A program made the translations under genes and the position numbers. Below, piece after piece: positions 17,974-27,066 of a stretch of 64,000 bases of DNA. The stretch's first letter is position 1. Each line of letters opens with the position of its first letter. The notes beneath the pieces were generated by a model. That model was not told the origin of the DNA, did no database searches, and saw only the letters and a list, made by a program, of their open reading frames with translations. Origin of the DNA: Paenibacillus marchantiae (GTDB taxonomy: Bacteria; Bacillota; Bacilli; Paenibacillales; Paenibacillaceae); the NCBI RefSeq assembly GCF_028771845.1, contig NZ_CP118270.1:2790001-2854000 (forward strand), in the 5' to 3' direction.

Positions 17974-18384
17974 TTATTTCATATCCTGCAACAGGTTTTT
18001 CATTTTCTTGTAGTGCCCGCTGACCCGATCAACCATGTAGTTATACATGAGCTGATTCTCCGAAAGGTTCGCCATTTCCTTGTCAATATCAACGTTATTG
18101 TTGTTATTATTCATGGAAGTTTCGTTGTTCTCGACAATCCGGTAGTTTACGATGGAGTCATTGGCATTACTGACCGGAAAGTGTTTTTCATGAGTCCGCT
18201 TCATATCGAGCTGATCTGTTTTGCCATTCTCAATGATACGTCTAAGCTCTTCCTCAAACTCCACCGATTTCTTTTTGTAATTGGGTGTGTCTGCATTGGC
18301 AATATTTTCAGTGGTAACCTTGTGCTGCACGTTCAGCGCTTGTAACAGAGATTCATTGCGTCTGGAAGTGTTCGTTTCAATCAA
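17974..18384 (-). CDS. flgB: Flagellar rod protein FlgB homologue
   Basis: 136 residues. KVTTENIANADTPNYKKKSVEFEEEL is the FlgB/FlgC rod signature, and the C-terminal NNVDIDKEMANLSENQLMYNYMVDR is the usual FlgB ending. TTG at 18384 is chosen because AAGGAG is nine bases upstream; the in-frame ATG at 18414 coincides with the expected transcription start. It stands alone between its own promoter and terminator, without flgC or fliE. It could be a paralogue of a copy in the main flagellar operon. Confidence 0.88.
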   Translation of the reverse strand: MIETNTSRRNESLLQALNVQHKVTTENIANADTPNYKKKSVEFEEELRRIIENGKTDQLDMKRTHEKHFPVSNANDSIVNYRIVENNETSMNNNNNNVDIDKEMANLSENQLMYNYMVDRVSGHYKKMKNLLQDMK

Positions 18385-18422
18385 CGGCTCAGTCTCCTTC
18401 AATGGAAAATGCAATTGCTTTC

Positions 18423-18452
18423 ATCATAAAAAAATGAGCTACTGCCTGTCAA
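18423..18452 (-). promoter_or_regulatory. SigA-type promoter of flgB
   Basis: On the minus strand TTGACA (18447-18452) and TATGAT (18423-18428) are separated by 18 bases. It is not a SigD-type flagellar promoter. Confidence 0.7.
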
Positions 18453-18562
18453 GTTAGGCAAAAGAAAAGGACAAGAGCATGACGGAGGTTTCCATTACGA
18501 AATCCTGCTTCATGACATCTTATCCTTGTTCCAGTCCGTATGAATCAGTCCTCACGAATTAG

Positions 18563-19381
18563 CTATGAAGAAGGACGATTGATGTTTTTGCCATAATAAA
18601 TCTCATCCATCTCCAGCTTCAACCACTCCGTAATTTCCTGTTGCTCGGCCTTGCTCAGTTTATCTTTGGTATAACCAAACAGATAATTATCGAGATCGAA
18701 TTCTTTCAGTTTACATTTGGTGTGAAAAATGTTCTCCTGATAGACGTTCACGTCAATCATGTCGAAGCTGCTCTTGATCTCATCCGGAATGTAATTCTGG
18801 ATTGAGCCGATCTCATGATCAATGAACAGCTTGCGTCCACTCGTATCCCGTGTAAAGCCACGCACCCGGTAATCCATCGTCATGATATCCGTATCGAACG
18901 AGTGGATCAGATAGTTCAGAGCCTTTAGCGGCGAGATTTCACCGCAGGTAGAGACGTCAATATCTGCCCGGAACGTACTGATGCCTTCGCTCGGGTGGAA
19001 TTCGGGGTACGTATGAACGGTAATATGGCTTTTGTCGAGCTGCATGACGACATTATCGGGCAGGGGGCCGGGAGATTCATCGAAGGATTCTTCGGGGATC
19101 TCCACAATGGGGCCTTCCGACACAAGCATCGTCACACTTGCACCCTGGGGAACATAGTCCTGTTGGGCGACATTCAGCACATGGGCACCGATAATGTCAG
19201 ACACGTTGTTCAGGATTTTGCTCAGCCGGGCCGCATTATATTGTTCATCAATATATTCAATGTAAGCTTCGCGTTCATCTTTGGTTTTTGTATAACAGAT
19301 ATCGTACATATTGAAACTCAGCGACTTAGTCAGGTTGTTGAATCCATGCAGTTGAATGCGCTGCTCTGGCGTTAATGTCAT
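18563..19381 (-). CDS. speD: S-adenosylmethionine decarboxylase proenzyme
   Basis: 272 residues, the length of the E. coli-type enzyme rather than the short Bacillus form. It makes decarboxylated SAM for spermidine synthesis. Self-cleavage at Lys-Ser in [13 protein letters not shown] would turn Ser118 into the pyruvoyl group. The ATG at 19381 has AAAGGGGA upstream. No speE is adjacent. Confidence 0.95.
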   Translation of the reverse strand: MTLTPEQRIQLHGFNNLTKSLSFNMYDICYTKTKDEREAYIEYIDEQYNAARLSKILNNVSDIIGAHVLNVAQQDYVPQGASVTMLVSEGPIVEIPEESFDESPGPLPDNVVMQLDKSHITVHTYPEFHPSEGISTFRADIDVSTCGEISPLKALNYLIHSFDTDIMTMDYRVRGFTRDTSGRKLFIDHEIGSIQNYIPDEIKSSFDMIDVNVYQENIFHTKCKLKEFDLDNYLFGYTKDKLSKAEQQEITEWLKLEMDEIYYGKNINRPSS

Positions 19382-19502
19382 GGTTGCAGTTCCCCTTTGT
19401 CCCATACGACATGGTAATCGCAGTTTTACTACTACTTATACCCAACCTGCCGCCAAAAAAAACATATGTACGTCATTCATTGCTACTCCAGTCGTACACA
19501 GA

Positions 19503-20081
19503 TCAGAATGAAGAATCTTCATAATCCCCAACATCGTTCATCCGTTCATCTTCGGCGACCGATTGGATATCCTCCGAGGTGACGCTGATGATCGTATAAT
19601 CTTCATTCTGCTGTTTTTTGACCGCTTTTTCCTTAATAAAACGGGGACTTCCATCCCCGGCATCTTCATCATAAACGAGCAGGAGACCGTCACTTTTGCG
19701 CAACAGTAAGTCATCCCGCGCAGTAAACTGCCACGGGCCGATATACGGCTGACGACTAATCGCACCATAATAGTCCACGCCTTGAAGAATGGAGCGATAA
19801 TATTCCTGTTTGTCTTCCTTCCATTGTTCCTCGGGATTCTGAAAAGCGGTAATGATGGACAGCTTCAGATCCGGGAACGTCTTTTTCAGCTCAAGCACCA
19901 CTTCGCAGGCCCACAGGTCTACACCGTATTGGCCCGGTGTCAGCACCCATTCCAGCCCGTCTTCGACCAGGGGCGTAAGACGGGAGGAGATCGCCTTTTT
20001 GATGAAAGGAATTCCCTCATGCTTCTGTCCAAAGATCTGTAGTTCATGTGCGCGATAACCGGTAATCAGCAAGTTTTTCAG
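19503..20081 (-). CDS. ypsA: YpsA family protein (UPF0398, SLOG fold)
   Basis: About 192 residues. LLITGYRAHELQIFG, WVLTPGQYGVDLWA and the nucleotide-pocket segment SDGLLLVYDEDAGDGSPRF mark YpsA, a Rossmann-like protein implicated in cell-division and stress functions in Bacillus. The best ribosome site (AAAGGAGG) is eight bases before a CTG at 20081, giving MKNLLITG as in relatives; the TTG at 20072 would be 17 bases away. CTG as start is inference. Confidence 0.85.
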   Translation of the reverse strand: MKNLLITGYRAHELQIFGQKHEGIPFIKKAISSRLTPLVEDGLEWVLTPGQYGVDLWACEVVLELKKTFPDLKLSIITAFQNPEEQWKEDKQEYYRSILQGVDYYGAISRQPYIGPWQFTARDDLLLRKSDGLLLVYDEDAGDGSPRFIKEKAVKKQQNEDYTIISVTSEDIQSVAEDERMNDVGDYEDSSF

Positions 20082-20195
20082 TATCGCTTCCTCCTTTCAG
20101 GCGTGGTCAGTCCATCGGCCAGTTCCGGCACCGAGGCTTGTCCAGAATCGGCTGAAATCGCTGAGTCAGCAATGCCTGTTCTTTGAATCATCCCG

Positions 20196-21329
20196 TTAGT
20201 TCGCTGGTGGAGCATCCGTACGGAATGGATAGAGGAACTGTTTCGGAATGTCGGTCTCAAATCTCATCAACTCACCCGACGTTGGATGGATGAACGAGAG
20301 AACTCGTGCATGCAGTCCCAGGCGACCCAGTGTTTTGGTATGAGCACCGTATTTTTTGTCGCCTGCGATGGGATGGCCCAGATCTTCCATATGCACACGA
20401 ATCTGGTTTTTGCGTCCCGTTTCCAGACGGACTTCCAGCAAGGAGAACTCGCGGTTCGACTGTAGACGTTTGTAGTGAGTAATGGCATGTTGTCCATCAT
20501 TCGGGCGAGAACTAGAATACATTTTGAGCGTTTTGGTTTCTTTCAACCATGAGGAAATGGTGCCCTCTTCTTTCGCAACGGCGCCTTCCACAAGGGCAAT
20601 ATACAAACGTTCCTGTACATTCTCTTTCCAGTTGTCCTGCAGCTTCTGCTGCACTTCTTCACTCTTGGCAAACATCATGACACCTGAAGTGTCGCGGTCC
20701 AGACGATGGACAATAAATATTCGGTTCAGCGCGTCGGTACGGCGAACATGCTCGGTCAACTGGCGATAAGCGGTAAGATCATCACTTTTGTCAGCGGCAA
20801 TGGATAGCAGTCCGGCTTCCTTGCGAATGACGATGATATCATCGTCTTCATGCAAAATGTTAATGCCCGTCAGGGAAGGAGCGGCAACTGCGCCTTCTTT
20901 GCTGATCGTTACGATTTGCCCTGGCGTCAGCTCCAGATTAAACTTGGTCACCACTTTCTGATCAACGGAAACCTGACCACGACCCAGAATGGATTTGACC
21001 GCATTCCGGCCGGACTTCAAGTGCTTCAGCAAGAAGTTGAGCAACTCATCCGGTTCAGTAACCTTGTATGGGCGTGGTGGTTCTTGCTTGCGATAATAGG
21101 AATTGCCCGAGCGTTTGGCTGCTTTGGGTTTGGGTGCTCCGGCCTTCTTGGGAGCCGCGGAGGATTTGGCGGCTACTGGTTTCTTCGCCGCTCCTGCATT
21201 GCGTGATGCGGATGGTCCTGATGATTTGGCCGAAGTGAAAGTGGACCGACCGGACCGTGCTGTGGACGAACCTGTGGATGCTTTCCCCTTGGCCGATGTA
21301 TTGCCTGTTGGGCGTTTGCGTTTATTCAT
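20196..21329 (-). CDS. RluA-type rRNA pseudouridine synthase
   Basis: 377 residues. Residues about 5-75 are a Lys/Ala/Ser/Gly-rich disordered extension. An S4-like segment follows (LLKHLKSGRNAVKSILGRGQVSVD), then the synthase domain with the catalytic HRLDRDTSGVMMFAKS motif and RKNQIRVHMEDLGHPIAGD. It isomerises uridine in RNA. The ATG at 21329 has AAGGAGA upstream. The long basic tail is unlike the typical enzyme and may aid rRNA binding (inference). Confidence 0.92.
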   Translation of the reverse strand: MNKRKRPTGNTSAKGKASTGSSTARSGRSTFTSAKSSGPSASRNAGAAKKPVAAKSSAAPKKAGAPKPKAAKRSGNSYYRKQEPPRPYKVTEPDELLNFLLKHLKSGRNAVKSILGRGQVSVDQKVVTKFNLELTPGQIVTISKEGAVAAPSLTGINILHEDDDIIVIRKEAGLLSIAADKSDDLTAYRQLTEHVRRTDALNRIFIVHRLDRDTSGVMMFAKSEEVQQKLQDNWKENVQERLYIALVEGAVAKEEGTISSWLKETKTLKMYSSSRPNDGQHAITHYKRLQSNREFSLLEVRLETGRKNQIRVHMEDLGHPIAGDKKYGAHTKTLGRLGLHARVLSFIHPTSGELMRFETDIPKQFLYPFRTDAPPAN

Positions 21330-21518
21330 AAATAATAATCTCCTTCTGAACAGCCTGTACCGCTTGTGTGCATACGATCCGTTCATTTCGTTATGCAGTT
21401 CAATATACCATTAACCGGAGGCAAATAAAAATAGGTGGATGGAATCTGTTACCCATCCAGTCCAAAGAGAGTCGAGATTCATAGAATAACGTATCCCATA
21501 GCATTGGAGGTGTTACTC

Positions 21519-21935
21519 ATGGGTGTGTTTCTCGATATGAGAAGTTCGATGAACTCGGGATTCGTAGGACAGCCGGGTTTGTCCCTGTCTCCTTCGCCGG
21601 AAGCGTTTGGCTCCATTGGTCTGCAGACCCTTGGTGTCCCAAACCCCATTATCACCTTGAATGGCACGGTTGGCGTTACTGGAGAAGTGGGGGATACGTT
21701 CGTTGTTGAACTTGTACGGGGCAGTGTTTACGATCCGTTCTTTGTAATCTATCGCGCCGAAGGTACAGTAGGTCAGAACGGTGGCGCTGAATTTCATTCG
21801 TTCACTGCACAGGATCTGTCCGCACCGCCTGCACTGGAAAGTGTGTATACCTCGTTTATTTCAGGGGTATCCACATCGGTACGAACCGGACCCGAAGTGT
21901 TCTATGGTATTGCAGCCACCAATTGGTTCCTGTGA
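21519..21935 (+). CDS. Small hypothetical beta-rich protein
   Basis: 138 residues, no signal peptide, no membrane segment, few lysines. Alternating hydrophobic strands (TLNGTVGVTGEVGDTFVVEL, VYRAEGTVGQNGG) suggest an all-beta jelly-roll-like fold. GGAGGT lies seven bases before the ATG. It stands next to glycan-synthesis genes, which suggests a surface or spore-coat role. Family not recognised. Confidence 0.65.
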   Translation: MGVFLDMRSSMNSGFVGQPGLSLSPSPEAFGSIGLQTLGVPNPIITLNGTVGVTGEVGDTFVVELVRGSVYDPFFVIYRAEGTVGQNGGAEFHSFTAQDLSAPPALESVYTSFISGVSTSVRTGPEVFYGIAATNWFL

Positions 21936-21990
21936 ACAGAAGGTTCAACAGGAAGAGTGTTATCATACGGCATCTTATGATGAACAGACA

Positions 21991-22025
21991 AAAATCCCGG
22001 CTCCAAGGAGTCCGGGATTTTTTGT
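21991..22025. terminator. Bidirectional terminator
   Basis: Arms AAATCCCGG and CCGGGATTT with CTCCAAGGAG between them; T-rich on both strands. It separates convergent genes. Confidence 0.85.
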
Positions 22026-22053
22026 TGTAGTATCCACTTTTAACTTTTACAAA

Positions 22054-22764
22054 CTAGTTGGCGCGGCCTTTCAAAATGATGTTGTTGGCTTTGCCGAAGT
22101 CGATGGCGACTTTGCCCGCAAGTGCCGCTGTCCGCTCCGCAAGGACAACCGCGTTCACACCACAGGAGAAGAGAGCTACATCGAAGGTATCCTGATTCGT
22201 TTGAATCCATTGCAGTGTCTCCTGCATCTGATCCCAGCCGTCGAAGGGCAGCGCAGCTGTAATATTCAGGTGATACGGCTCCTGAACGAGCATGGCCCGC
22301 AACTGTTCAATCTCGCGGGTAACGAGCAGTATACGCTTGCCTGCGAGCATACTCCAGAAGCGGGGCACCTGCGCGAGTTCCCGATTGACACAGGCATGGC
22401 AAGTCAGTGCCGGAGAAATGCCGAAATGCGCGAACACCGTGTCGGTCAGCTGTCTTTTGAGATGCTCCGGGGCTTTGATAGTACTGTCCCCGTGTGGAAG
22501 AACGCCTACGATATTCGCCCGTTGTAAGGAAGCGGCTACCTCATCCCGGAGCTGCAGATTGGGTAGACGCAGTCCTTTTTGACCCAGATTGGCCTTGATG
22601 GCCCAACGCTCTTGCAGAACCTGTTCCGTGGTCCAGACCGTTTCCTGGGACATGACGATATTCTCCCCATCACCCACACGGACCAGAGAGAAAGGACGCT
22701 GCTCTCTCACCGCGGCTTCAAGTTGATCCAGCACACCATCCATTTCAAGATAGATTGCATTCAT
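22054..22764 (-). CDS. GT-D-fold glycosyltransferase-like protein
   Basis: 236 residues. The motif FSLVRVGDGENIVM near residue 25 is the mark of the GT-D fold used in bacterial glycan synthesis. Later segments include VGVLPHGDS and DVALFSCGVNAVVLAE. The ATG at 22764 has AAGGGGG upstream. It faces the other glycan genes. Donor and acceptor sugars are unknown. Confidence 0.75.
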   Translation of the reverse strand: MNAIYLEMDGVLDQLEAAVREQRPFSLVRVGDGENIVMSQETVWTTEQVLQERWAIKANLGQKGLRLPNLQLRDEVAASLQRANIVGVLPHGDSTIKAPEHLKRQLTDTVFAHFGISPALTCHACVNRELAQVPRFWSMLAGKRILLVTREIEQLRAMLVQEPYHLNITAALPFDGWDQMQETLQWIQTNQDTFDVALFSCGVNAVVLAERTAALAGKVAIDFGKANNIILKGRAN

Positions 22765-23119
22765 TCTGGTATAAGGCCCCCTTTGAAAATTCAATTGCTC
22801 TATTCTATGTTGCGGATTCGACTACGTATTGTGCGTTCGACCCGCAGGGCGCATCTTCGGGTATATATCAATCTACTTCCGGTACAGGTGAGCGCTGGCG
22901 GGCTTATGTAAAAGCTGATTTATGGAAGAACACGTGCAAGAGTCCGGACCGGTTCTATTATTTTTTCATACGTTATAGAGTCGGCTGGATTGACTAGAGC
23001 TTCTGTATGGCAGCTTCGGGCAGACAGAGGCCGTTTTTGGCGTGGAAAGGGCTGTAAAGACTATGAAAATAGTCAGACTGAAGTGAAAGAAGATCACAGA
23101 CTTGATGAGGGGGAAGGGT
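22765..23119. other. Intergenic region of the glycan cluster
   Basis: No convincing gene. A plus-strand open frame (22755-22997, 80 codons) runs through most of it but lacks a ribosome site and any recognised similarity; it could be a relic. Divergent promoters for the flanking genes are expected here. Confidence 0.3.
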
Positions 23120-23809
23120 ATGTCCAGAAGAGTGGTTATTGAGATTAACTTCAACAATTATGGGATGGACCCGCAGCGGCTGACGAGAGAATGGCTGGAG
23201 CGGCGGGTGGGTATTTTTCGTAGATTCACCTTGCATTGCCTTAAGGCCCAGACGAATCAGGATTTCCTGACCGTGGTGAAGCTGTCCAAGGAATCCGGGG
23301 AACTGATGCAAGAGATTCTGGCCGAACAGGAGCCATTGCCTTCCAATATCCGTTTTGGAACAAATATCGAAAGTGTGCGTGCCATTCTGGCTTTTGCCGA
23401 GGGAGCAGAGGATATCTATATAGCCCGACTGGATTCAGATGATCTGTATCACAAGACGTTTGTTCAACAGCTCTATGATGTGCAGCCGCAGCCCGGAGCG
23501 ATGGCACTCATTAATCAGAATGGATATCTGTGGGATAGCGTGAATCATGAGATGGCTCCAGCGTTCCATCGTTCCCCGCAGTTCTATGTCTACCTATATA
23601 AAACGGCGGAGTATGCAGCAGGATACCGGGTGAAGCTGCCGGGCCGAGGAACACATGGCAATGTCATTGAGCTTCCGCATGAGCTGCTAGCTCCGCGCAA
23701 TTACGTGAATATTGTGCATTCCAGCAATACTTCCATCAAAAAAGTACCGCCCAAAGATCGGTTAAACCGGGAAGAGATGGCTGCGGTATTACGCGAATTC
23801 ATGATCTGA
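23120..23809 (+). CDS. Putative glycosyltransferase (rhamnosyltransferase-like)
   Basis: 229 residues. FRRFTLHCLKAQTNQDF followed by the acidic motif IARLDSDDLYHKTFVQQL resembles GT2-related putative rhamnosyltransferases. GAGGGGG precedes the ATG at 23120. It begins a tightly packed run of glycan genes. The sugar is unknown. Confidence 0.75.
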   Translation: MSRRVVIEINFNNYGMDPQRLTREWLERRVGIFRRFTLHCLKAQTNQDFLTVVKLSKESGELMQEILAEQEPLPSNIRFGTNIESVRAILAFAEGAEDIYIARLDSDDLYHKTFVQQLYDVQPQPGAMALINQNGYLWDSVNHEMAPAFHRSPQFYVYLYKTAEYAAGYRVKLPGRGTHGNVIELPHELLAPRNYVNIVHSSNTSIKKVPPKDRLNREEMAAVLREFMI

Positions 23810-23827
23810 ACAAGGAGGGATTCAACC

Positions 23828-24817
23828 ATGATTAAAGGACAAACGATTCTGATCACCGGAGGAACAGGCTCCTGGGGACAAAAACTGACCGAGGTACTGC
23901 TGGAGCAGAATCCAGCCGAGATTCGGATTCTCTCGCGTAATGAGTACGCCCAGATTGCGATGCAACGGGATTTCGGTCATGATGCACGTTTGCGTTTTGT
24001 CATCGGGGACATTCGCGACTATCGTGCTGTGGAGGAAGCCTGTCGTGGGGTGGATGTTCTCTTCCATCTGGCTGCACTGAAGCATGTTCCGGTATGCGAG
24101 GATCAGCCGGATGAAGCATTCAAGACCAACGTCATCGGCACGCAGAATATTATTCGCGCTGCGATTCGTATGCAGGTTGCCAAAGTCATTGACGTGTCCA
24201 CCGACAAGGCGGTAGATCCGATTAACGTTTATGGCATGACCAAGGCTCTGGGTGAAAAGATGATGATTCGTGCCAATGGTTTGAGCGAGTCCACCCGTTT
24301 TGTGTGTATTCGTGGGGGGAATGTGCTCGGAACCAGCGGCAGCGTTGTTCCATTGTTCCGTCGTCAGATTGATGAAGGCAAGAGCCTGACCATTACGGAC
24401 AAAGGCATGACCCGCTTTTTCCTGACGCGGACGGAGGCCATCCATTTGTTATTGAAGGCGGCTGAGGCATCAGTGGGCGGTGAGACGTTTGTGATGAAAA
24501 TGAAAGCCTGCAAGATGACAGATCTGGCGTCGGTCATGTTGGAACAGGCAGGTCGTCCGGCTCACGACTATAAAGTAACCGGGATTCGTCCGGGTGAAAA
24601 ATTGCATGAAGTACTCATTTCTCCATTCGAGGCACCACGTACCTACAAATATGACGAGCAATATTATGTGATTTTGCCACAAGAACCGGACAAAAGCCTG
24701 ACAGATCCGTATAGTGGTCTGCCTCGTGTGACCTTTTCCGAGTATCGTTCGGACAGCGCGATGATGAACCGGTCAGCGATTGCCCAATTTTTGCGTGCAG
24801 GCGGCTTTATCGATTAA
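23828..24817 (+). CDS. UDP-N-acetylglucosamine 4,6-dehydratase-like (PseB/CapD type)
   Basis: 329 residues, extended short-chain dehydrogenase fold. The NAD loop GGTGSWGQKL, FHLAALKHVP, DVSTDKAVDP and the catalytic YGMTKALGEK are typical of inverting sugar-nucleotide dehydratases that begin pseudaminic-acid or FnlA-type sugar synthesis. The product is uncertain because no other Pse genes are present here. AAGGAGG lies before the ATG. Confidence 0.88.
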   Translation: MIKGQTILITGGTGSWGQKLTEVLLEQNPAEIRILSRNEYAQIAMQRDFGHDARLRFVIGDIRDYRAVEEACRGVDVLFHLAALKHVPVCEDQPDEAFKTNVIGTQNIIRAAIRMQVAKVIDVSTDKAVDPINVYGMTKALGEKMMIRANGLSESTRFVCIRGGNVLGTSGSVVPLFRRQIDEGKSLTITDKGMTRFFLTRTEAIHLLLKAAEASVGGETFVMKMKACKMTDLASVMLEQAGRPAHDYKVTGIRPGEKLHEVLISPFEAPRTYKYDEQYYVILPQEPDKSLTDPYSGLPRVTFSEYRSDSAMMNRSAIAQFLRAGGFID

Positions 24818-24851
24818 TAGAAGGGAGGCGGACCGTTTGGAGGTGGAAGGA

Positions 24852-26270
24852 ATGGTAGAGAGCAGCAAACACGAAGGAAATAAGGAAACACAGGAACGTA
24901 CCACGCTTCAAAACATAAACAACCGCTCCCTGAAAGCTGCCGTCATTGGTCTCGGGTATGTTGGGTTACCCATGGCGGTGGAGATGGCGCAGGCTGGATA
25001 TCAGGTGCACGGAATTGACATCGATGGTGCGAAGGTGGCTAAGCTGCGTGCCGGGAAATCGTATGTGATCGGCATTGAGGATAAGGTGGTGCAATCCCTT
25101 GCTCAGGCCGGGTTGTTCATGGTAGGCACGGATTTCGCAGCAGTGGCGCAGGCCGATGTCATAGTTATCTGTGTGCCTACGCCTTTGACCGCCGAGCACC
25201 AGCCGGACATTTCATTTATCGCTGCAGCGGTGGATGGCATAACGCCTTATCTTCAGGAGGGCAGCCTTGTCATATTGGAAAGTACCACATATCCTGGCAC
25301 CACCGAGGAGCGTGTGAAGCATCCGATCGAAGCCGCGAAAGGGTGGAAAGTAGGGCAGCAGTTCCATGTCTGTTATTCTCCAGAGCGGGTAGATCCCGGA
25401 AGTGTGCATTATGGGGTGAAAAATACACCTAAAATCATTGGCGGCTCCACGCCGTCCTGTCTGTCTTATGGAAAAGCATTCTACGGTTCGTTCCTGAACG
25501 AGATCGTTCCCGTTAGTACAACGACAGTGGCGGAGACGGCAAAGTTGTTCGAAAATACGTTTCGCAGCGTGAACATCGCGCTCGTGAACGAACTGACACC
25601 CGCCTGTGAGCAAATGGGCGTGAACATCTGGGAGGTGCTGGACGCTGCGGCGACCAAGCCGTTCGGTTATATGCCGTTCTATCCGGGTCCGGGCATTGGT
25701 GGACACTGTATTCCAATTGACCCGATCTATCTGTCCTGGGCCGCTGGCCGTCAGGGATCGGAACTGCAATTCATTTCGCTTGCGGATGCGACCAATCGAA
25801 AAATGCCGGAAAGAGTCGTCAAGCGTGCCGCCGAGCTGCTCGAACAGAACGGTTCATCGATGCAGGGAGCCCGAATTGTACTGGCGGGTATGGCGTACAA
25901 AAAAGATATCGACGACTTGCGTGAATCGCCAGCGCTGGATGTCTATAGACTGCTTCGTGAAGCAGGGGCGGACGTGGTCTTCACCGATCCGATGGTGCCT
26001 GTGTTCCGCAAGGATGATGGCACGGTTGCTCATGCTCAACCAGCATCACCAGCATTGTGGGCAGGGGCTGATCTGGTCATGATTACGACGGATCATACGG
26101 GCTTCGATTATCAGGAGATGGCGGATCATGCGAAGCTGATCTTCGATACACGTAATGCTACAGCCGGATGTGTCGGTGGAAATATCGTGGTGCTTGGACA
26201 GCCGATTCGGCCGGATGTGAGCCCTGAAAGCTTGAGGGAAACGTCAGGAGGCAGCCATGGCGAATCATGA
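24852..26270 (+). CDS. Nucleotide-sugar 6-dehydrogenase (WecC/UDP-GlcNAc type)
   Basis: About 472 residues. The N-terminal NAD domain has GLGYVGLPMAVEMAQ. Catalytic segments include ESTTYPGTTEE and GIGGHCIPIDP with the active Cys, and the UDP-binding domain contains GMAYKKDIDDLRESPAL. It oxidises C6 of a UDP-sugar to the uronate. ATG 24852 has GGAGGTGG upstream; TTG at 24837 (GGGAGG) is a good alternative. It overlaps the methyltransferase gene by 14 bases. Confidence 0.9.
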   Translation: MVESSKHEGNKETQERTTLQNINNRSLKAAVIGLGYVGLPMAVEMAQAGYQVHGIDIDGAKVAKLRAGKSYVIGIEDKVVQSLAQAGLFMVGTDFAAVAQADVIVICVPTPLTAEHQPDISFIAAAVDGITPYLQEGSLVILESTTYPGTTEERVKHPIEAAKGWKVGQQFHVCYSPERVDPGSVHYGVKNTPKIIGGSTPSCLSYGKAFYGSFLNEIVPVSTTTVAETAKLFENTFRSVNIALVNELTPACEQMGVNIWEVLDAAATKPFGYMPFYPGPGIGGHCIPIDPIYLSWAAGRQGSELQFISLADATNRKMPERVVKRAAELLEQNGSSMQGARIVLAGMAYKKDIDDLRESPALDVYRLLREAGADVVFTDPMVPVFRKDDGTVAHAQPASPALWAGADLVMITTDHTGFDYQEMADHAKLIFDTRNATAGCVGGNIVVLGQPIRPDVSPESLRETSGGSHGES

Positions 26271-27003
26271 TCGGGTAAGTGAGCGTTATTATGGCGAGAT
26301 CAATTCGGAGGAATCACATGAAGCCACACGTACCCGCATTCACTGGATGTGCCGGGAAGCGACAGGTAAACGAATTCTGGATATTGGATGCAGCCAGGGC
26401 ATCACCTCCATTTTGCTGGCACGGGAAGGCTTTCGGGTAACCGGGATTGATCTGGAAGAAGAGAGCATTCGGTATGCCAAGCAAGAGCTGGCGAAGGAAT
26501 CGAAGCCGGTACAGGATAAAGTGGATTTTCGTATGCTGGATATTACCCAGTGGAAAGGCAGAACACCATTCGATACGGTGCTGCTGGGTGAAGTGCTAGA
26601 GCATTTTGCCCATCCCGAAACGTTGTTAATGAATATTCATCGCCTTTTGCATGAAAAAGGGACGCTGGTCGTCACGGTTCCTTACGGGTATCATCCGTTC
26701 TACGATCACAAGCAGACATTCTACGCCGGGAACCTGGCGATGTGCCTGATGCCTTATTTTGAAGTATTGAAGCTGGAAATTCATCATAAATATCTATGTT
26801 GCGTGGCACGCAGGCGGCGGGAAACGCAGCTGCATGTCTCGCCTACCACAAGCCAACTGACGGAGTGGATGAAGCTGGATCATGTACATTTTGCCGCCGT
26901 GGAACAGAATCACCTTCGTCTGATGAATCAACGCAAAAAGGCGTTGGACAATGCGGTGGAGCAGGTTAAACGTCTGCGTCGTCAGGAGACCGGGGAAGGG
27001 TAG
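26257..27003 (+). CDS. Class I SAM-dependent methyltransferase
   Basis: 248 residues. Motif I (RILDIGCSQGITSILLA), the acidic residue ending beta-2 (VTGIDLEEES) and motif IV region (DTVLLGEVLEHF) are clear. The C-terminal tail (205-248) is a charged helix. Placed within glycan genes, it may methylate a sugar or lipid carrier (inference). Confidence 0.88.
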   Translation: MANHDRVSERYYGEINSEESHEATRTRIHWMCREATGKRILDIGCSQGITSILLAREGFRVTGIDLEEESIRYAKQELAKESKPVQDKVDFRMLDITQWKGRTPFDTVLLGEVLEHFAHPETLLMNIHRLLHEKGTLVVTVPYGYHPFYDHKQTFYAGNLAMCLMPYFEVLKLEIHHKYLCCVARRRRETQLHVSPTTSQLTEWMKLDHVHFAAVEQNHLRLMNQRKKALDNAVEQVKRLRRQETGEG

Positions 27004-27006
27004 TAT

Positions 27007-27066
27007 ATGAGGCCAAGAAGAAAAAAACGCAATACGCGTAAGACGAGGAAGGGGCTTAAACCGTGA
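27007..27066 (+). CDS. Possible 19-residue highly basic leader peptide
   Basis: ATG at 27007 is preceded by GGAAGGG at good spacing. The frame encodes 19 residues, 11 of them Arg or Lys (begins MRPRRKKRNTRK), and its TGA overlaps the GTG of the next gene (GTGA). This geometry fits a translated, coupled micro-ORF; no homologue is known to me. Confidence 0.4.
   Translation: MRPRRKKRNTRKTRKGLKP

Noticed and set aside
22755..22997. 80-codon plus-strand frame in the glycan cluster
   Set aside because: No ribosome site and overlaps the start of a divergent gene; kept only as a possible relic in the intergenic description.
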